DNA of 64,000 bases from Linnemannia schmuckeri (taxonomy: Eukaryota; Mortierellomycota; Mortierellomycetes; Mortierellales; Mortierellaceae), in assembly GCA_029449235.1 (NCBI GenBank), contig JANATG010000019.1, forward strand, positions 1,054,001 to 1,118,000, given 5' to 3'. Below, in pieces: positions 46,454 to 58,178 of this stretch. The translations under genes and the position numbers were made by a program. The first letter of the stretch is position 1; every line of letters starts with the position of its first letter. The notes beneath the pieces were generated by a model. That model searched no databases, had not been told where the DNA came from, and saw only the letters and a list, made by a program, of their open reading frames with translations.

Positions 46454-46826
46454 GTTTGTTTGTGTTGTTGTGCGTGAATGGGAAGGGTTGTCAGGAAAGT
46501 GTGAAAGAAGGAAAAGAGGAACGAAGGCGAAAAAAGGGTTGGCCAAGGAAAGCAGCCGGGTCCATCAAGCATGTAGCATAAGGATCATGTGATCTCACGT
46601 CATTTTTCGAGTTGGAGGTTATTCCCTTTTCGAGCGGCCTTCCCGCGAACAACAACGCAGAAAAAAAAAAAGAGATCTCCGAACTCACTTCTTTTCGGCC
46701 ACTTTTTTTTTTCTTGTTCTTCACTTGTATCAGAACCACCTTTTGCTTTGAACACCAGCAACACTCCACTACAACAACAACAACAACAACAACACTCAAA
46801 AACAGCACACATACAAAAAAATAACC
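46454..46826. promoter_or_regulatory. shared divergent promoter, Fis1 / Cbp4-like
   Basis: The 373 bases hold both promoters of two mitochondrial genes. The plus-strand leader ends in a CAA repeat (about 46768-46795) followed by an A-rich stretch before the ATG. Confidence 0.5.
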
Positions 46827-47264
46827 ATGGGAAACTACTCAAAGGCATTTGCAGTCGGATTCGGAATCGTCGGTGTCGGCTACGCCCTCATGCTCACAAC
46901 CGTCCCTACAGAGGAACAACTCTACGAGGCATGTACTTTGCACTTTGTCACCCGAAATACGAACTATGCGCGGGAGAAGAACTGATCAACACTTCAACAC
47001 GTCGTGTCACCAACTATATGCCAGTCAATACTCTCTTCTTTATCAACTAACACGAACACTTTTCAACTCTCGTCTACACGAAACCCCTCCTCTCTTCTAC
47101 AGAAACTGTCACCAGAACTCAAGAAGCAATACCATGAGGTCAAGGCTGATCAGGCGCGCCGCCAGGCTTTTTCAGATGTCTTGAGACAGGCAGCCAACGA
47201 CCCAGAGCCCATGTGGATCAAGAAGAAGACGCCGGCACCCGTCCCCGAACCCGTCTCCAAGTAA
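46827..47264 (+). CDS. Cbp4/UQCC3-like complex III assembly factor
   Basis: Two exons, 46827-46928 and 47103-47264; 87 residues. A short N-terminus leads to one membrane helix (FAVGFGIVGVGYALMLTTV), then PTEEQLYEKLSPELKKQYHEV and a charged helix. This matches fungal Cbp4 and animal UQCC3, inner-membrane factors for cytochrome b and complex III assembly. The intron must begin with GC (GAG|GCATGT): only this joins LYE to KLSPEL in frame. The alternative GT further on would insert six unconserved residues. A Lys/Pro-rich tail ends the protein. It is divergent from Fis1. Confidence 0.82.
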
Positions 47265-47685
47265 TCAGGGAATCATTTCTCACAGACGCGATAATACATC
47301 GCAACCAAACAACAAACAACAACACCAGCTGTGGGATTAATGTCTGGGAAGCAACCAAGCCAAGATATCAATTCGAGATGATTATCTTCTCTTTTCTCTC
47401 TCTCTTCTATCATCTCACCCTAAGCACCAAGCAGCACCAGCACCTCTGTATTCTAGTCACCACATCGTAGATCAAATTTTTTCCACAACACGAAACACCT
47501 CCAATTTTTTTTTTATCAACGCGCTGGGTGGGCGAATGAACCTTTTCAAATTGAAATCGCTGTCGAATTAGAGAGTTCATCCGCGACTAAATTTATCCTT
47601 TTGAGCACAAAGAACGACATCTCTCTCTTCCACCCATCCTCAACTTACTACCACCAACCCTCCTACCCTCCCCCTAGGCGCACAA

Positions 47686-48719
47686 ATGACCCTCACAACG
47701 TTCTTTGGGTGCGCATTCACAGCCTATGGACCATCACTGGCCATCTTCTTCGGGAGCATCGCGCCCAACGCCCAGCTCGTCATTCTCATGGTCTCGAGGT
47801 ACAATTCTAGCGATGTATTTAGGAGGCCTCCTGTGCGAGTTCTATGGTACAAAGAAGCGGGAAGAAGAACCAAAAGACTGACTTGGTTTCGTTTCTTGTT
47901 TTCTATGCGACTGAAAGTGCCTTCTTCTGGCTGATTTCCGTACTGCTGGCGTCGGCAATATGGTTTATGGCGAGCGATAGTCGGAATACGTTTCCTGTCA
48001 CCATTATATACACTGTACTTCTTCAAGAACTCTTTCGATACTTCTTATACCTCCTCATCAAGTAAGTCACCAAGTTTATGGCAAGCATTGGACGTTCCCT
48101 CCATCCCCAACACCTAATTAATTGAGTCAACCTACTTCCCTATTAAAAATAGTCGAGCGGAGAGTGGGCTGAATATGGTTGCGAGGCATCCAAAGTCAAA
48201 GTTCAACCGGTCAGGATATGCATTCGCCGCAGGACTAGGCTTTGGTCTCATGTTCGGCATCATCTCGTACATCACTCAGCTCGTCAACTCCCTAGGGCCT
48301 GGAGTCATCATGTGCGAATCTTGTAAAACCGTCTCCCTCTACTTTATCTCCGGTATGGCGCATCCTATCCTCTCTTCCATGGCTTTATTTTCTTCGCTAA
48401 ACAGTCATATGAATTTATAATTAATCTAGCACCCACTTCTACCCTTGCATTTCGATTAGCGATAACGACAAGCATATTGATTCTTCATCACTGCGCCTGG
48501 ATGATGATCTCGTTCACAGGATTCACAAACCGGTCATGGCTCCGGATCGCATGGGTCGTCATCACCCATTATGGCGCTTCATACCTCACCATCCTCAACA
48601 GCAGCCCGACCGTCAACTATGGATGCGCGTACCAGATCATTGGAAACGTTGCGCTGTTGATTGCCTCTGCCATCATTGTCTTTGCGGATATGCGCCACCT
48701 CCATCAGAAGCTGTCATAG
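47686..48719 (+). CDS. APH1: gamma-secretase subunit APH-1
   Basis: Four exons: 47686-47798, 47918-48061, 48153-48352, 48460-48719; 238 residues with about seven hydrophobic helices. The start TTFFGCAFTAYGPSLAIFF, then SAFFWLISVLLASAIWF, VLLQELFRYFLYLLIK, GLGFGLMFGIIS and LGPGVIM all match APH-1. The GxxxGxxxG helix motif that packs against presenilin is kept. The two conserved buried His are present (LHHCAW, VITHYG). APH-1 scaffolds presenilin, nicastrin and PEN-2 into an intramembrane protease. An in-frame acceptor 30 bases upstream of exon 4 would add ten residues; the shorter form aligns better. Loss of this complex in yeasts but retention in early fungi fits the organism call. Confidence 0.93.
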
Positions 48720-48898
48720 ACTGGCAGTTGTACAGAGTTTTTGTTCAAAGGGAAAAGAAATAACAGGAGGAAGGAAATAATAATAAACTAATTTTGCGGA
48801 GCAAAAATGAGGCGTTGAGGAAATTGTGGTAAATGCGAAAGATGCTAGTGGGAGTGCGGGTGTTTATTAAGAGGCCGAATGAAAACCCTCCTTCAAGT

Positions 48899-51384
48899 CT
48901 AAAAAAGCTTTTGCAGATGCATAGAGGCCTTCATGAAAAGGTTCCAATTGTCAATAAAATGCGGTTTAGGTGCCGAGGCATGCTTTCCTGTAATGTATCT
49001 CAATGGTATGGGCAATAACTAAGGAGAAAAAGTGAAAGAGTTGGCAGAATTTGTTAATCGTCGTATCTTCACACGCCTCCAAACAAATGTAAATCTACTC
49101 CAAAAAGACGGGAATCGTTGGTTCATAAATGTGCAATGTACCTTCAGTTCCTGCCGGCGGACTTGGCCATACTGGTCGTTAATATCTGTGGCTACCAGGG
49201 GGAAGCCATAGTGCTGGAAAACGCCCGTGGTCTTCATCAAGATACTCTTTAGGGTATGGGTTGGAGCAGCCGTCGATCCCAGTCCGACTTGAGCAACCGC
49301 TGGTGTGGAAGAGATATGGATATCGTCACTGAAAGAAAAGAAGGCCGGGCAGTCCAGTCGGTTGGCAAAGGGTAATGTTGTCTGTGCCAAGAGCGCCCTC
49401 ATTGCCGTCGAGTCTGGAGGAAGTTGCGTCGAGATCTCGCTTCTGATCTGCAGATCCATGGGTTGGTCGAGCACCATAATGTTGGTCAACAGCTGCCTAT
49501 CAATCGAACGTCCTTCCTGAATACATAGCTCGCCCTCGTTGTTGAGTTCAAAAATGACCCGGGTTGACCTCTGATCGCCCAATGTCTCTTGGGTCCTGGA
49601 AGAAGGAGTGTATTCGACTTCGATCGTCCTGATCTTTGGTTCGACCAGAGGAAGAGTCGACACTGCTTTGAAGAATGGAATGCTAGAATTGACGAACAGC
49701 GATATAGTCAGTACTCATGTCCAAGACGTTCTCTACCTTGCTTTTATGCTACTCACAATCTCGCTATCCATACTTTTGAAAGAAGTAGGGGTCCTGGGCG
49801 GTCGCGAGCCATTGCTTCAGCTCGAGGCTGTCAAAGGATGTCGCTTTGGGAACCCGGGTCAGGAGCTTGTTTTCATTGGGATACAGTACTTGTCCAAATT
49901 GAACCGAGACATCCAGTGATTGACTGGGCAAAAGAGTTTCGTCAAACGTCTCCTTCAAGTGCTGTCCAAGTGCATCCATGGTTCCAATGGTCCCAGGTGA
50001 CGACCGCACAGGATAAATCGCGCCTTCTGAACGCTCAGCTGGTTTAGGAGCATACTAAAGTGTTGTAATTGAATGAAGAGGGGGAAATTAGATAGGAGGC
50101 CTAACACTTGTGCCTACAATTCGACATCTTGTCAATTGAACGAAAAGAATGTAATGAAACTTACAAGCACAGTCTGGCAGATTCTAAAGAACGATTTCTT
50201 GTTTTCGTCCGCGCTCATAGTCACTGAATCATAGACTGGGAGCATACCGAGCGGAGCCAGTATATCCTGCTGGTAATAAAACGTCAGTCCATCCTTGCTG
50301 TGAGGCTAAGTGTCCCGTTTAAAATCGACATACACAACAAGAGTCTGCATCAGTCATTTGAGTAGATAATACCAATTACAAACATCCTCACGGAAGTTGA
50401 CGACTTCAAGAAAGCCAAGTGATTTACCTGTTGCACTTTGAGGTCGAATAACCGCTTAGCTTCCTCCATATTCCTGTCCGATCGTCCTGCGATGATCAGG
50501 ACGTTATCGTCACCTGCCGATACAAAGGTCTCTGACCGGCGCGCAATGTCCTCCAGAGCCGACGGATCCTTCATGACGAGATCTTTCTCTTTGTATCCCG
50601 AGACATCCCAAGACTCTTCCGTGACTGCAATCATATCCTGAATCCGCTCCTTAGCCTCTTGGATCGACGCCTTCTCGCCCCTGATCGTGTATGTTTCGTC
50701 CGCAATGCTGATCGAGAGGCGCACGTTCTTGTCCTTCTCCAGTTGTCTCAACGAGTTTCCTTCAGCTCCAAGGATAAAGAAGAGTTCACGTCGGTTGGAA
50801 GCAAAGATCTCAGACTCAAAGTTCCTCTCGGCCTGGTATGGATCCTCGACCAATGGGGGATCGTTCGATTCGGGCTTGACGACCTCCAGATCCATAAGGA
50901 GCATGATTTGGTTGATGAGGACTGATTTCTTGCCATTGGCGGGATTGCCTTGAGAGCGGAGGACGTCCTTGAGTTGTGTGAGGTTGAACGAAGCAGCGAC
51001 GAGATCCTTGAGTTTGTTGAATTCGTCTGGGGTCACTGTCCGCTGAGCTGGTTTGAGAGCAAGGACATCTTCGAGGGTGACTTTTGATTTCGAGGAGGAA
51101 GGACGGGTGTAGAGGTCCTTGATAAGACTCTTGGAGATACTATCGATGGAAGTCGAGTCGAGTTGTTCTTGTTTCCTTCGTTGCCTCTTGGGTGCAGTAG
51201 CAGCGGTGCCCTTGGCGTCTGAAAGTGCTGTTCCTGTTGTTGTTGTTTGTATTGAGGAAGACGAAGAGGAGGAGGAGGAGGTGTGGAGCAGTCTATTCCT
51301 GGCGTGGTGTGAGTGAGTGAGTCCGAGACGTGCTCTGAGGGATGAGAGTAAGGCGGAAGTGCTCCTTGGGGTGATCCTGCTCAT
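48899..51384 (-). CDS. SLS1: mitochondrial inner-membrane translation factor Sls1
   Basis: Five exons: 51384-50428, 50266-50165, 50054-49774, 49682-49142, 49018-48899; 666 residues. A basic, Ser-rich N-terminus suits a mitochondrial presequence. The region FNLTQLKDVLRSQGNPANGKKSVLINQIM is the SAP-like motif of Sls proteins. Then come two KH-like segments (ILGAEGNSLRQLEKDKNVRLSIS) and the large C-terminal domain (IRTIEVEYTP, LDLQ-like beta repeats). The short last exon (LLPIPLRYITGKHASAPK to NWNLFMKASMHLQKLF) closes it, as expected for the family. Sls1 couples mitochondrial mRNA to membrane-bound translation. Exon 2 has a tandem CAGCAG acceptor, so one Gln may be in or out. It is convergent with APH-1. 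Confidence 0.85.
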
Positions 51385-51839
51385 TTGTCCTGTCCGTTTT
51401 GTTGAGAGGCGTGTGAAAAGTGAAAGATGATTCGGAAACAAAAAAAAAGGAAATAAAAAAAGAGATCAGTTTATGTTTGGATAGGGTTGGTGGCCAAGGA
51501 AGCGAGTTTGTCCTTTAAAAACAACGTCACGCTCACTTTGAGGACGGGGAAGGCAATTTAATCGTCTGCAATTTTGCCCAACGACCTCAAATGAAACGAC
51601 CAGCGTGATGGCACTCTCAGACAGACCAACCAACAGCCTCGTCTTCAGCTTGTGGTGCGCCATCGCCCTTTTTCCTTTTTCTTTTTCTCCCTTCCTTTCT
51701 TCACACTTTCCTTTCGACCCCTTTTCGTCATCATCCACCAACGCCACCATCCTTCTTCTCCACACACTCTACTCAAACTCACACACCCACACTCACACGA
51801 CACTCCTCTAGACAACCAACGACACTCATCCCTCACACC
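51385..51839. promoter_or_regulatory. shared divergent promoter, Sls1 / End3
   Basis: The 455 bases separate opposite start codons. An A run lies at about 51439-51449 and a C/T-rich leader then an AC-rich stretch precede the End3 ATG. Confidence 0.45.
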
Positions 51840-53899
51840 ATGGACATGTCCCAGGCAGAGCGTCAAAAGTACGCAGAGATATTCACAAGTCTCAACCCCA
51901 TCAACGGCTACATCACCGGTAATCTTACCCTTCCTCCTCTTCTTCCCCTTACCTTCTTCATTTGCATCTTTCGACCCTACATTTGTTCTCTGGCCGTCTT
52001 CAGTATAAACGACATAAACGGATAACCAGTTCCTTCTCACTGACTCATCTCGCGTTCCCATTCAAACTCTTTCTCTCGACTTGACTTGCACCATGCCAAT
52101 GGTGCAATAGGTGTCCAGGCACGACAGATTTTCATGAACTCTGGTCTGCACGTCGTCAAGCTGGGCCAGATTTGGTATGTTGGAAGTCTTTTTGCCTAGC
52201 TTCGCCTTATTTGCCCGCCGTTGCACTATCTACCCCTAGCTCTCCTAGGTCGCTTATCCTGTTCCCCTGTAGAATATCAACAGACTAACCGTCCTTTTTA
52301 TTTTTTATCTTATAGGGATATCTGCGATATTGACAAGGATGGCAACATGGACTTTGACGAGTTTTGTCTGGCACTCCGCTTCGTATATGCTTCTATCAAC
52401 GGCGAGATTTCAGAGATCCCAGCACAGCTCCCACCTCAAATGATCCCAGCATCAAAGGCACATTACTTTGGAGGCAGCCAAGGATACGGCACCCAGTCTT
52501 ACATGTCTCCAGCTCAATCGTACGGTCAGAGCGCCAACTATTCTGCCATTGCCGATCTTGTATGTGACACCTTTGCAGCAAGCAGAAGGTCATCGACCAT
52601 GGAAACAAGGAGTTGTTGGGGTAGCTGGGTGCATAGATCACTCACATTCTTTGGACATTCTCTGATATGCACTTTCAATTGATCATCATAGGACACTGCA
52701 GTCGCTGTCAACAACAACCTCTCGGATGACTTTGACTGGTATATTGCCCCGTCCGACCGCTCCAATTACGAAAGCATCTACCAGAATAATGTGCAGATGT
52801 CCACAGGAGAAGTCAGAAGTACGTCTTGCGGCTCTTGCTCTACTCCCTCTCGTCAATGATGTGCCTGCCATTAGCTTATTGTAACCGTGATCATGATCCG
52901 CGTAATAACAAATTGCTCTTCCCTTGTTTTTCAACTCGCAAATTAGTGGGTCAGTTTGAGGAGTTATATCAGGCATTGCAGGTTCCCAGGGAGGACATCA
53001 ACGCTGCATGGTAGGAACACAGTCAATATCAATAGTAGCATATATACAACATGGTACTTATTTTTCTCTCGCGAACGACTAATTGAAATGACGGTGTGTT
53101 TCCTTCTCTCTCATTACTTTCTAGGTCGTTGGTCAATGTTCACTCAGCACCTCAGATCGGAAAGGACCAGTGCATCATGTTTTTCCACATCTTGAACAGC
53201 CGCAGACTTGGTAAGCGTGTCCCTGCAACTCTTCCTGGAGCTCTCCGTACTTCATTCTTGGGCGATTCAAACTATGCCCTTTCGGACAACTACTCTGTCA
53301 ACGAGATCCGCCAACAACCAGGAAGACCCTCAGTCCCCATGTCCTTTGCAACCAAGTCTGCGTTCTCCAGTGAGAAGGGTCATGTCATGGCAGATGACTA
53401 CTTGAGCAGATTGAACCAAAAGGATACAGCAGCCCACGGTAAGGCACCCTTCGTCTTTTTTCCAAGATGGGCAATTAACCTGATATAAACTCAGATTAAC
53501 CAGTGTGACTGACGTGTTCATATTTCTTTTATTTTAGAAACAATGGCACAGGAGGAGCGGTTAAAGCAAGAGCTTGAGAGCATCAAGAGAAAGATTGCTG
53601 ACGCGGAGGCACGTACACGAGCGAGCAGAGGAGGAGACACAGCTGTTGCTGTGAAGGAACTTCAGGGATTATTGGCTTACAAGCAGCAGCAGGTTCTCAA
53701 TGACGAGCCCTCAATCCTTGAACGTCAACTGTTGGATCAGGATCGTGAGATTCAGAGACAGCGTGATGCCTTGAAGCAGCTGGACAAGGTAATGCAGGGC
53801 CTTCGCGAGCAGAAGGATCTGTTGGATACCCACCTTGCTGACTCTCAGAGCGAGTTGCGAGAAAGCCAGCGTGAGGTGGAAAGCTATCGATCCCGCTAA
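51840..53899 (+). CDS. END3: actin-cytoskeleton regulatory protein End3 (EH domains)
   Basis: Seven exons: 51840-51918, 52111-52174, 52316-52559, 52692-52818, 52947-53010, 53125-53438, 53538-53899; 417 residues. EH domain 1 runs from residue 5 and carries the EF-hand DICDIDKDGNMDFDEF. A second EH-like domain starts at FDWYIAPSDRSNYESIY and continues IGKDQCIMFFHILNSRR. The C-terminal 120 residues form the End3 coiled coil (LKQELESIKRKIADAEA, then repeated heptads). With Pan1 and Sla1, End3 organises actin at endocytic sites. Length and domain order match yeast End3 well. Confidence 0.95.
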
Positions 53900-54168
53900 T
53901 AGAGGGCGTGCGGATCGTGTGTGCTATTTATGTTTGGCGAAGTAAACAAGCTGGAGAGTGTAACGCCCAAGATGAGCAATAAATCGATCGGGGTCTCCAA
54001 AAAGTAAATGTGACTGTGCATTTGTTTATTTTTTTCGCTTGCCAGTGTGCGACATTTTTTTTTTCCATCACTTTTTTTTTGTGTTTGTTTCCGCTTTTGT
54101 TCTTTTACATTCCCTTCTTCTCTTTCATACCTCCCTTAGCTCCTGTCAAGACTATAATAACTCCTCTA

Positions 54169-55680
54169 ATGGATTCCCAGCACCAGCACCAGCAACAGCA
54201 TGCCTGGCCCGTTCAGTCTCATGCCGGCGCCTACATGATGGGCGCTCCCTCCATGGCCGGTGCCCAGCACCAACAAGCCCAAACATACCCCCAGCAGTAC
54301 CAGCAACAGCAACACCCTGGCATGATGGACCACCAACAGCAGCAACAGCAGCAACACCCTATGAGCAGCCATGTTCCCAGCCATATCCCTACCCCTCATG
54401 GTGTCCCCTCTCACCACCAAGGGTACGGCATGCCTCAAGAGCCTCCTCGTGGTGGACCCATCCCTGGAGCCAGAAGATCGCCTCCTCCTTACCGCCCTGC
54501 TTACCGTGAGCGATCCTACTCTCCTCCTCCCCGCCACCGCAGAACACCTTCCCCCCGCGGATACAGAGACTCTCGTGGAGGGTATGAGCGTGACATGGGT
54601 GGCTATCAGGGTGGTCGTTATGACCGTGGATATGACCGTGGTGGTTACGATCGATCGGATCGTGGAGGCTACGACCGTGGATATGACCGTGGAGGATATG
54701 ATCGTGGATACGATCGCGGCTATGATCGTGGTTATGGCGGTGGGTATCGTGGAGGATATGACCGTGGTGGATATGGTCGTCCTCGCTCTCCCCCAAGGCG
54801 GAGAACCATCAACCGGTACGTTGTCGCATGAGATCAATCCCCTCTTTTTTCATTGTCTCGATACAATTGCCTGACTGATTGTTTTTTTTTTTTTATTGTT
54901 ACCTACTGTTAGTGGCACTGAGGAAGATCGGTTAGCTTCCAGAACCCTGTACATTGGAAACATCCCCTATAGCTTCCGGGAACCCGAGGTCGAGGAGATG
55001 TTCAAGAAGTTTGGAACCATTGTCAAGATCACTGTTGTTTTGGATCAATACACCGGCCGCAACAAAGGGTACGTCATACAGATCCTTGCAGCAAATTTCT
55101 CTTTTCGCTTTCGTCTCCTTTTCTGTGAATCTGATTATGCAAGTCCAAACACGGATCTTTAACCTGTATCGCCGTTGTTTTGATATCCTTGTATTCAAAT
55201 AGATTTGCATTCGTCGAGTATGAGGACCGCAAGAATGCTGAAGAAGCCATGGAAAAGTACAATGGATTCGATGTGGAGGGCAGACGTTTGAAGTTGGACT
55301 GGGACATTGGTCTGGGCAAGAAGGACATCAAGCCCCCACGCTCGACTGGAACCACCGCCGAGAACAGCACCGCCGAGACTACCCCTCAGCCTCAGACTCA
55401 CTCGACCACCGAGGCTTCAACTCCTGCCGAGAGCGCGGCCAACAAGTCGGACGAGTCTTCGCCTGTTCTCCCTGCTGCAGCTGAGAATGAGTCTGCTGCT
55501 ACTGCTTCGGCCGCTGCATCTGCTGCTACTGAGGTTTCAGCTGACATTGCCGCCGCCCATTTGACTGAGATCCAGCAGCAACCCCCCAGCGCAGAGCAGC
55601 CTTCGACCGACGCCACTACTATTACTACTGACTCAGAACAGCATGCGGATGGATCTGCTGAGGAACCCGTCGTGCTCTAA
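54169..55680 (+). CDS. RRM RNA-binding protein with RGY/DRGGY repeats
   Basis: Three exons: 54169-54815, 54913-55068, 55203-55680; 426 residues. The N-terminus is Gln/His-rich, then an RS/PP-rich part (RSPPPYRP, RSYSPPPRHRR), then about 14 tandem YDRG/GGYDRGY units near residues 140-205. One RRM follows at about 225-300, with RNP2 LYIGNIPY and RNP1 KGFAFVEY; the intron 2 splice site sits inside RNP1. The C-terminus is Ala/Thr/Glu-rich. Arg-Gly-Tyr repeats favour RNA binding and condensate formation. Identity with any one named factor is not certain; a splicing or mRNP role is the likely class. Confidence 0.85.
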
Positions 55681-56194
55681 GCATACACCCTCGACCCACT
55701 CATCATTCCACCTTACTCTCTCTTCCTTTTTCTTTGCATTTATTCTTTGTTTTGTTTTCTTCTCCTAGACGTTTTTTTTTTTTCCGCATTGGTTAACATG
55801 ATATCCTCTTCTCACGCACCTTTTCAAAACAAAATGACCGTGGACTACACAAAATGGACACCTATGGACATTATGGACACCCATTTGAATAAAAACTGGT
55901 ATCGTTAGACACAAATTGGACTTTCTTTGATGGACAGAACAGACGACGACACATGTAGACTTGATGATTTGGGAACATAGCCCTGGGCTTTTTATTTTTC
56001 AGGAACTCGTTTTTTAAATCCATTTTTTTTTTTTTTTTTGTAGCAAAACAAGACAAGGTAAGTCAACATAATAGAACCATTGACATCGAAGAAGTTGGAA
56101 TAAAGAATGCTTTAATGATATCGATATTTACAAAGCTGAAAAACTTTTTTGTTGCATATATGAATGTCCGTCTAAATACAAGAGACCTCATTTC
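55681..56194. other. convergent intergenic spacer
   Basis: About 510 bases between the stop codons of two convergent genes. T-rich, with a T run near 56020-56040. No gene is seen; it must hold both polyadenylation signals. Confidence 0.4.
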
Positions 56195-57724
56195 TTAAAC
56201 GTGGTGACGGGCGCAGAACTCGGCCATGCGGGTGTAGGCGTCCTGGAGGACCTCGGGAGGGGAGGTGAAGACGATGCGGATGAAATTGGGGCACTGGAAG
56301 ACCGAACCAGGCAAGCACATGACGGACTCCTCACCCAACAACTTTTCCGTGAAGACGATATCGTTATCGATATCCTTGAACTCAGCAACGTTGATCGAGA
56401 TCATGACATACATGGCACCCTGGGGGACAATGACCTTGAGACCGGGGACCTTGGACAAGATATCAGTTGAGAGCTTGGCGTTGGCCTCGAGCTGGACACG
56501 AGTCTCGTCATAGAAGGCGGGGTCGGTCTTGTGGAGGATATCGGACAGGGCAGCCTGGATCAACGAGTTGGAGCCCAAGATCAATTGGGACAAGCTGTTG
56601 AGGCCCTCACGGACCTCGGCGTTGAAGATGTTGTTGCGGTCGTGGATGAAGATCCAGCCGACTCTCCAGCCGGGAACGAGATACTTCTTGGCGAGACCGC
56701 CGACAGCGAGGACGGGGACGGTGGTGGTCAAGGAGGCGAGGGGGAAGAACTCGTTGCCGGAGAAGACAAGATCGCAGTAGATCTCGTCGGCGATCACGGG
56801 GAGGTGGTTGCGCTCGCAGACGGCCAAGAAGTCGAGGAGGTGCTGCTTCCTGAAGACGGAGCCGCAGGGGTTCGAGGGATTGTTCATGACGACGGTGGCG
56901 GTGCGGTCGTCAATCAATGACTCCAATTGCTTCAAGTCCATCTCCCAGTTGTTCTCGGGCTAGTTTTGTTGGATAGTACATAGTGAAGGTGAAACAGTCA
57001 GCAAAACCATGGTATGTGAACTGCGAAGTTGTTCTTGCTTGTCGACAATTGGGCGTCAATAATTGCTGGTCGATGGTGTCGATGCTGCAGATGCTCAGAT
57101 GGGTGGGGTGAGGGTAGAAAAGTGTGGGAGAAGGAGATGCAGCATAGAAAAGTACGAGAGGGAAGGACGTATAAACTCAATTTGGAAAAGAAAAGGGTAC
57201 ACAAAAAAGAACAGATCATCGAAATGTGGACAAAGTAAACCCCTTACCAAGAGATCATAGTAACGGACTTCAACACCCTTGGAATCAGCCAAAGTCTGGT
57301 AAAGCGAGAATCCAGGACGAGGCAACAAGATGTTATCGCCCTCGTTACAGAGAACACCAATACACATGTCCAACGCACCCGAGCATCCACTCGTGATAAT
57401 CACATCCTGAGCGGTCAAAGGAGCAGCGGGGAGAGTGAACTTGTCGGCAACAGCCTGACGAGCATGAAGGTAACCGGTCGAAGGAGGGTAACCGTTGGAC
57501 TTGTAGGAGTGCAACTGCTTAGAAACAGCCTCGGTACAGGTCTCGTGAATCTTGAAGTTTCCGAAAAGGGTGGGGTCACCGAGGGCGAGCGAGATCATCG
57601 ACTTGTTTGCATTGGGCTTGACCTTGATGTGATCGACGATGGCGCGGATGGGGTTCGAGGTGCGCTTGGAGATGATCGAGGCGGGGACCTTCCAGGACTG
57701 GCGGGTGTTGGTGTTTGAGGACAT
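56195..57724 (-). CDS. class I/II aminotransferase, tyrosine-aminotransferase-like
   Basis: Two exons, 57724-57248 and 56959-56195; 413 residues. The fold's landmarks are all present: SNPIRAIVDHIKV, SLALGDPTLFGNF, YPPSTGYLHARQAVAD, ITSGCSGALDMCIGVL, NILLPRPGFSLYQ, VMNNPSNPCGSVF, IADEIYCDLVF and GGLAKKYLVPGWRVGW with the PLP lysine near residue 250. The order and the N-terminal SNPIR motif match tyrosine/nicotianamine-type aminotransferases, which pass the amino group of Tyr and related residues to 2-oxoglutarate. No targeting signal is seen. A 34-base poly-A run (poly-T in the gene's sense) lies about 50-83 bases upstream of its ATG. Confidence 0.93.
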
Positions 57725-57773
57725 TGTTTGTGTGTGTGTTGGTGGTTGGAGGATGAGTTGTGTTGAAAGAATG

Positions 57774-57807
<34 letters not shown>
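57774..57807. repeat. poly(A) run of 34 bases in the aminotransferase promoter
   Basis: Uninterrupted A run on the plus strand, hence a poly(dT) tract 50-83 bases upstream of the aminotransferase ATG. Such tracts exclude nucleosomes at fungal promoters. Exact length may be an assembly approximation. Confidence 0.9.
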
Positions 57808-57810
<3 letters not shown>

Positions 57811-58178
57811 GAAAAGGGTCGAAACACGATATGTATATATGCGAAAAGTTGCAAATGAAACATCGACCACCACACAGTGTACACACCCCACCTTCAATCG
57901 TTTAGTGTTCTTTGTCCGGGGGATTTTTTCGAAGCAGAACAAATGACTGTGGGAAGAAACGAGCACGTCAAACCCCTTAACCATGCAAGAAAAAATTGGT
58001 GGCAATCGCCTAAAACTACGCATATTTCTTCCTGCTCTCTTCGCGCCTCAAAAAGTAGGGAACTATTCTTTGTATCAAATCTTAAGAAACGAGAAAAAAA
58101 AAACTGGTTAGAATATATAAGGATACAACTGCACGCTTACATCTATTCGTATTCAAAAAGAAAACAAATGTCCTTTGA

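Noticed and set aside
54166..54837. Ile/Thr/Ser-rich minus-strand frame
   Set aside because: Complement of the DRGGY repeat; not a protein.
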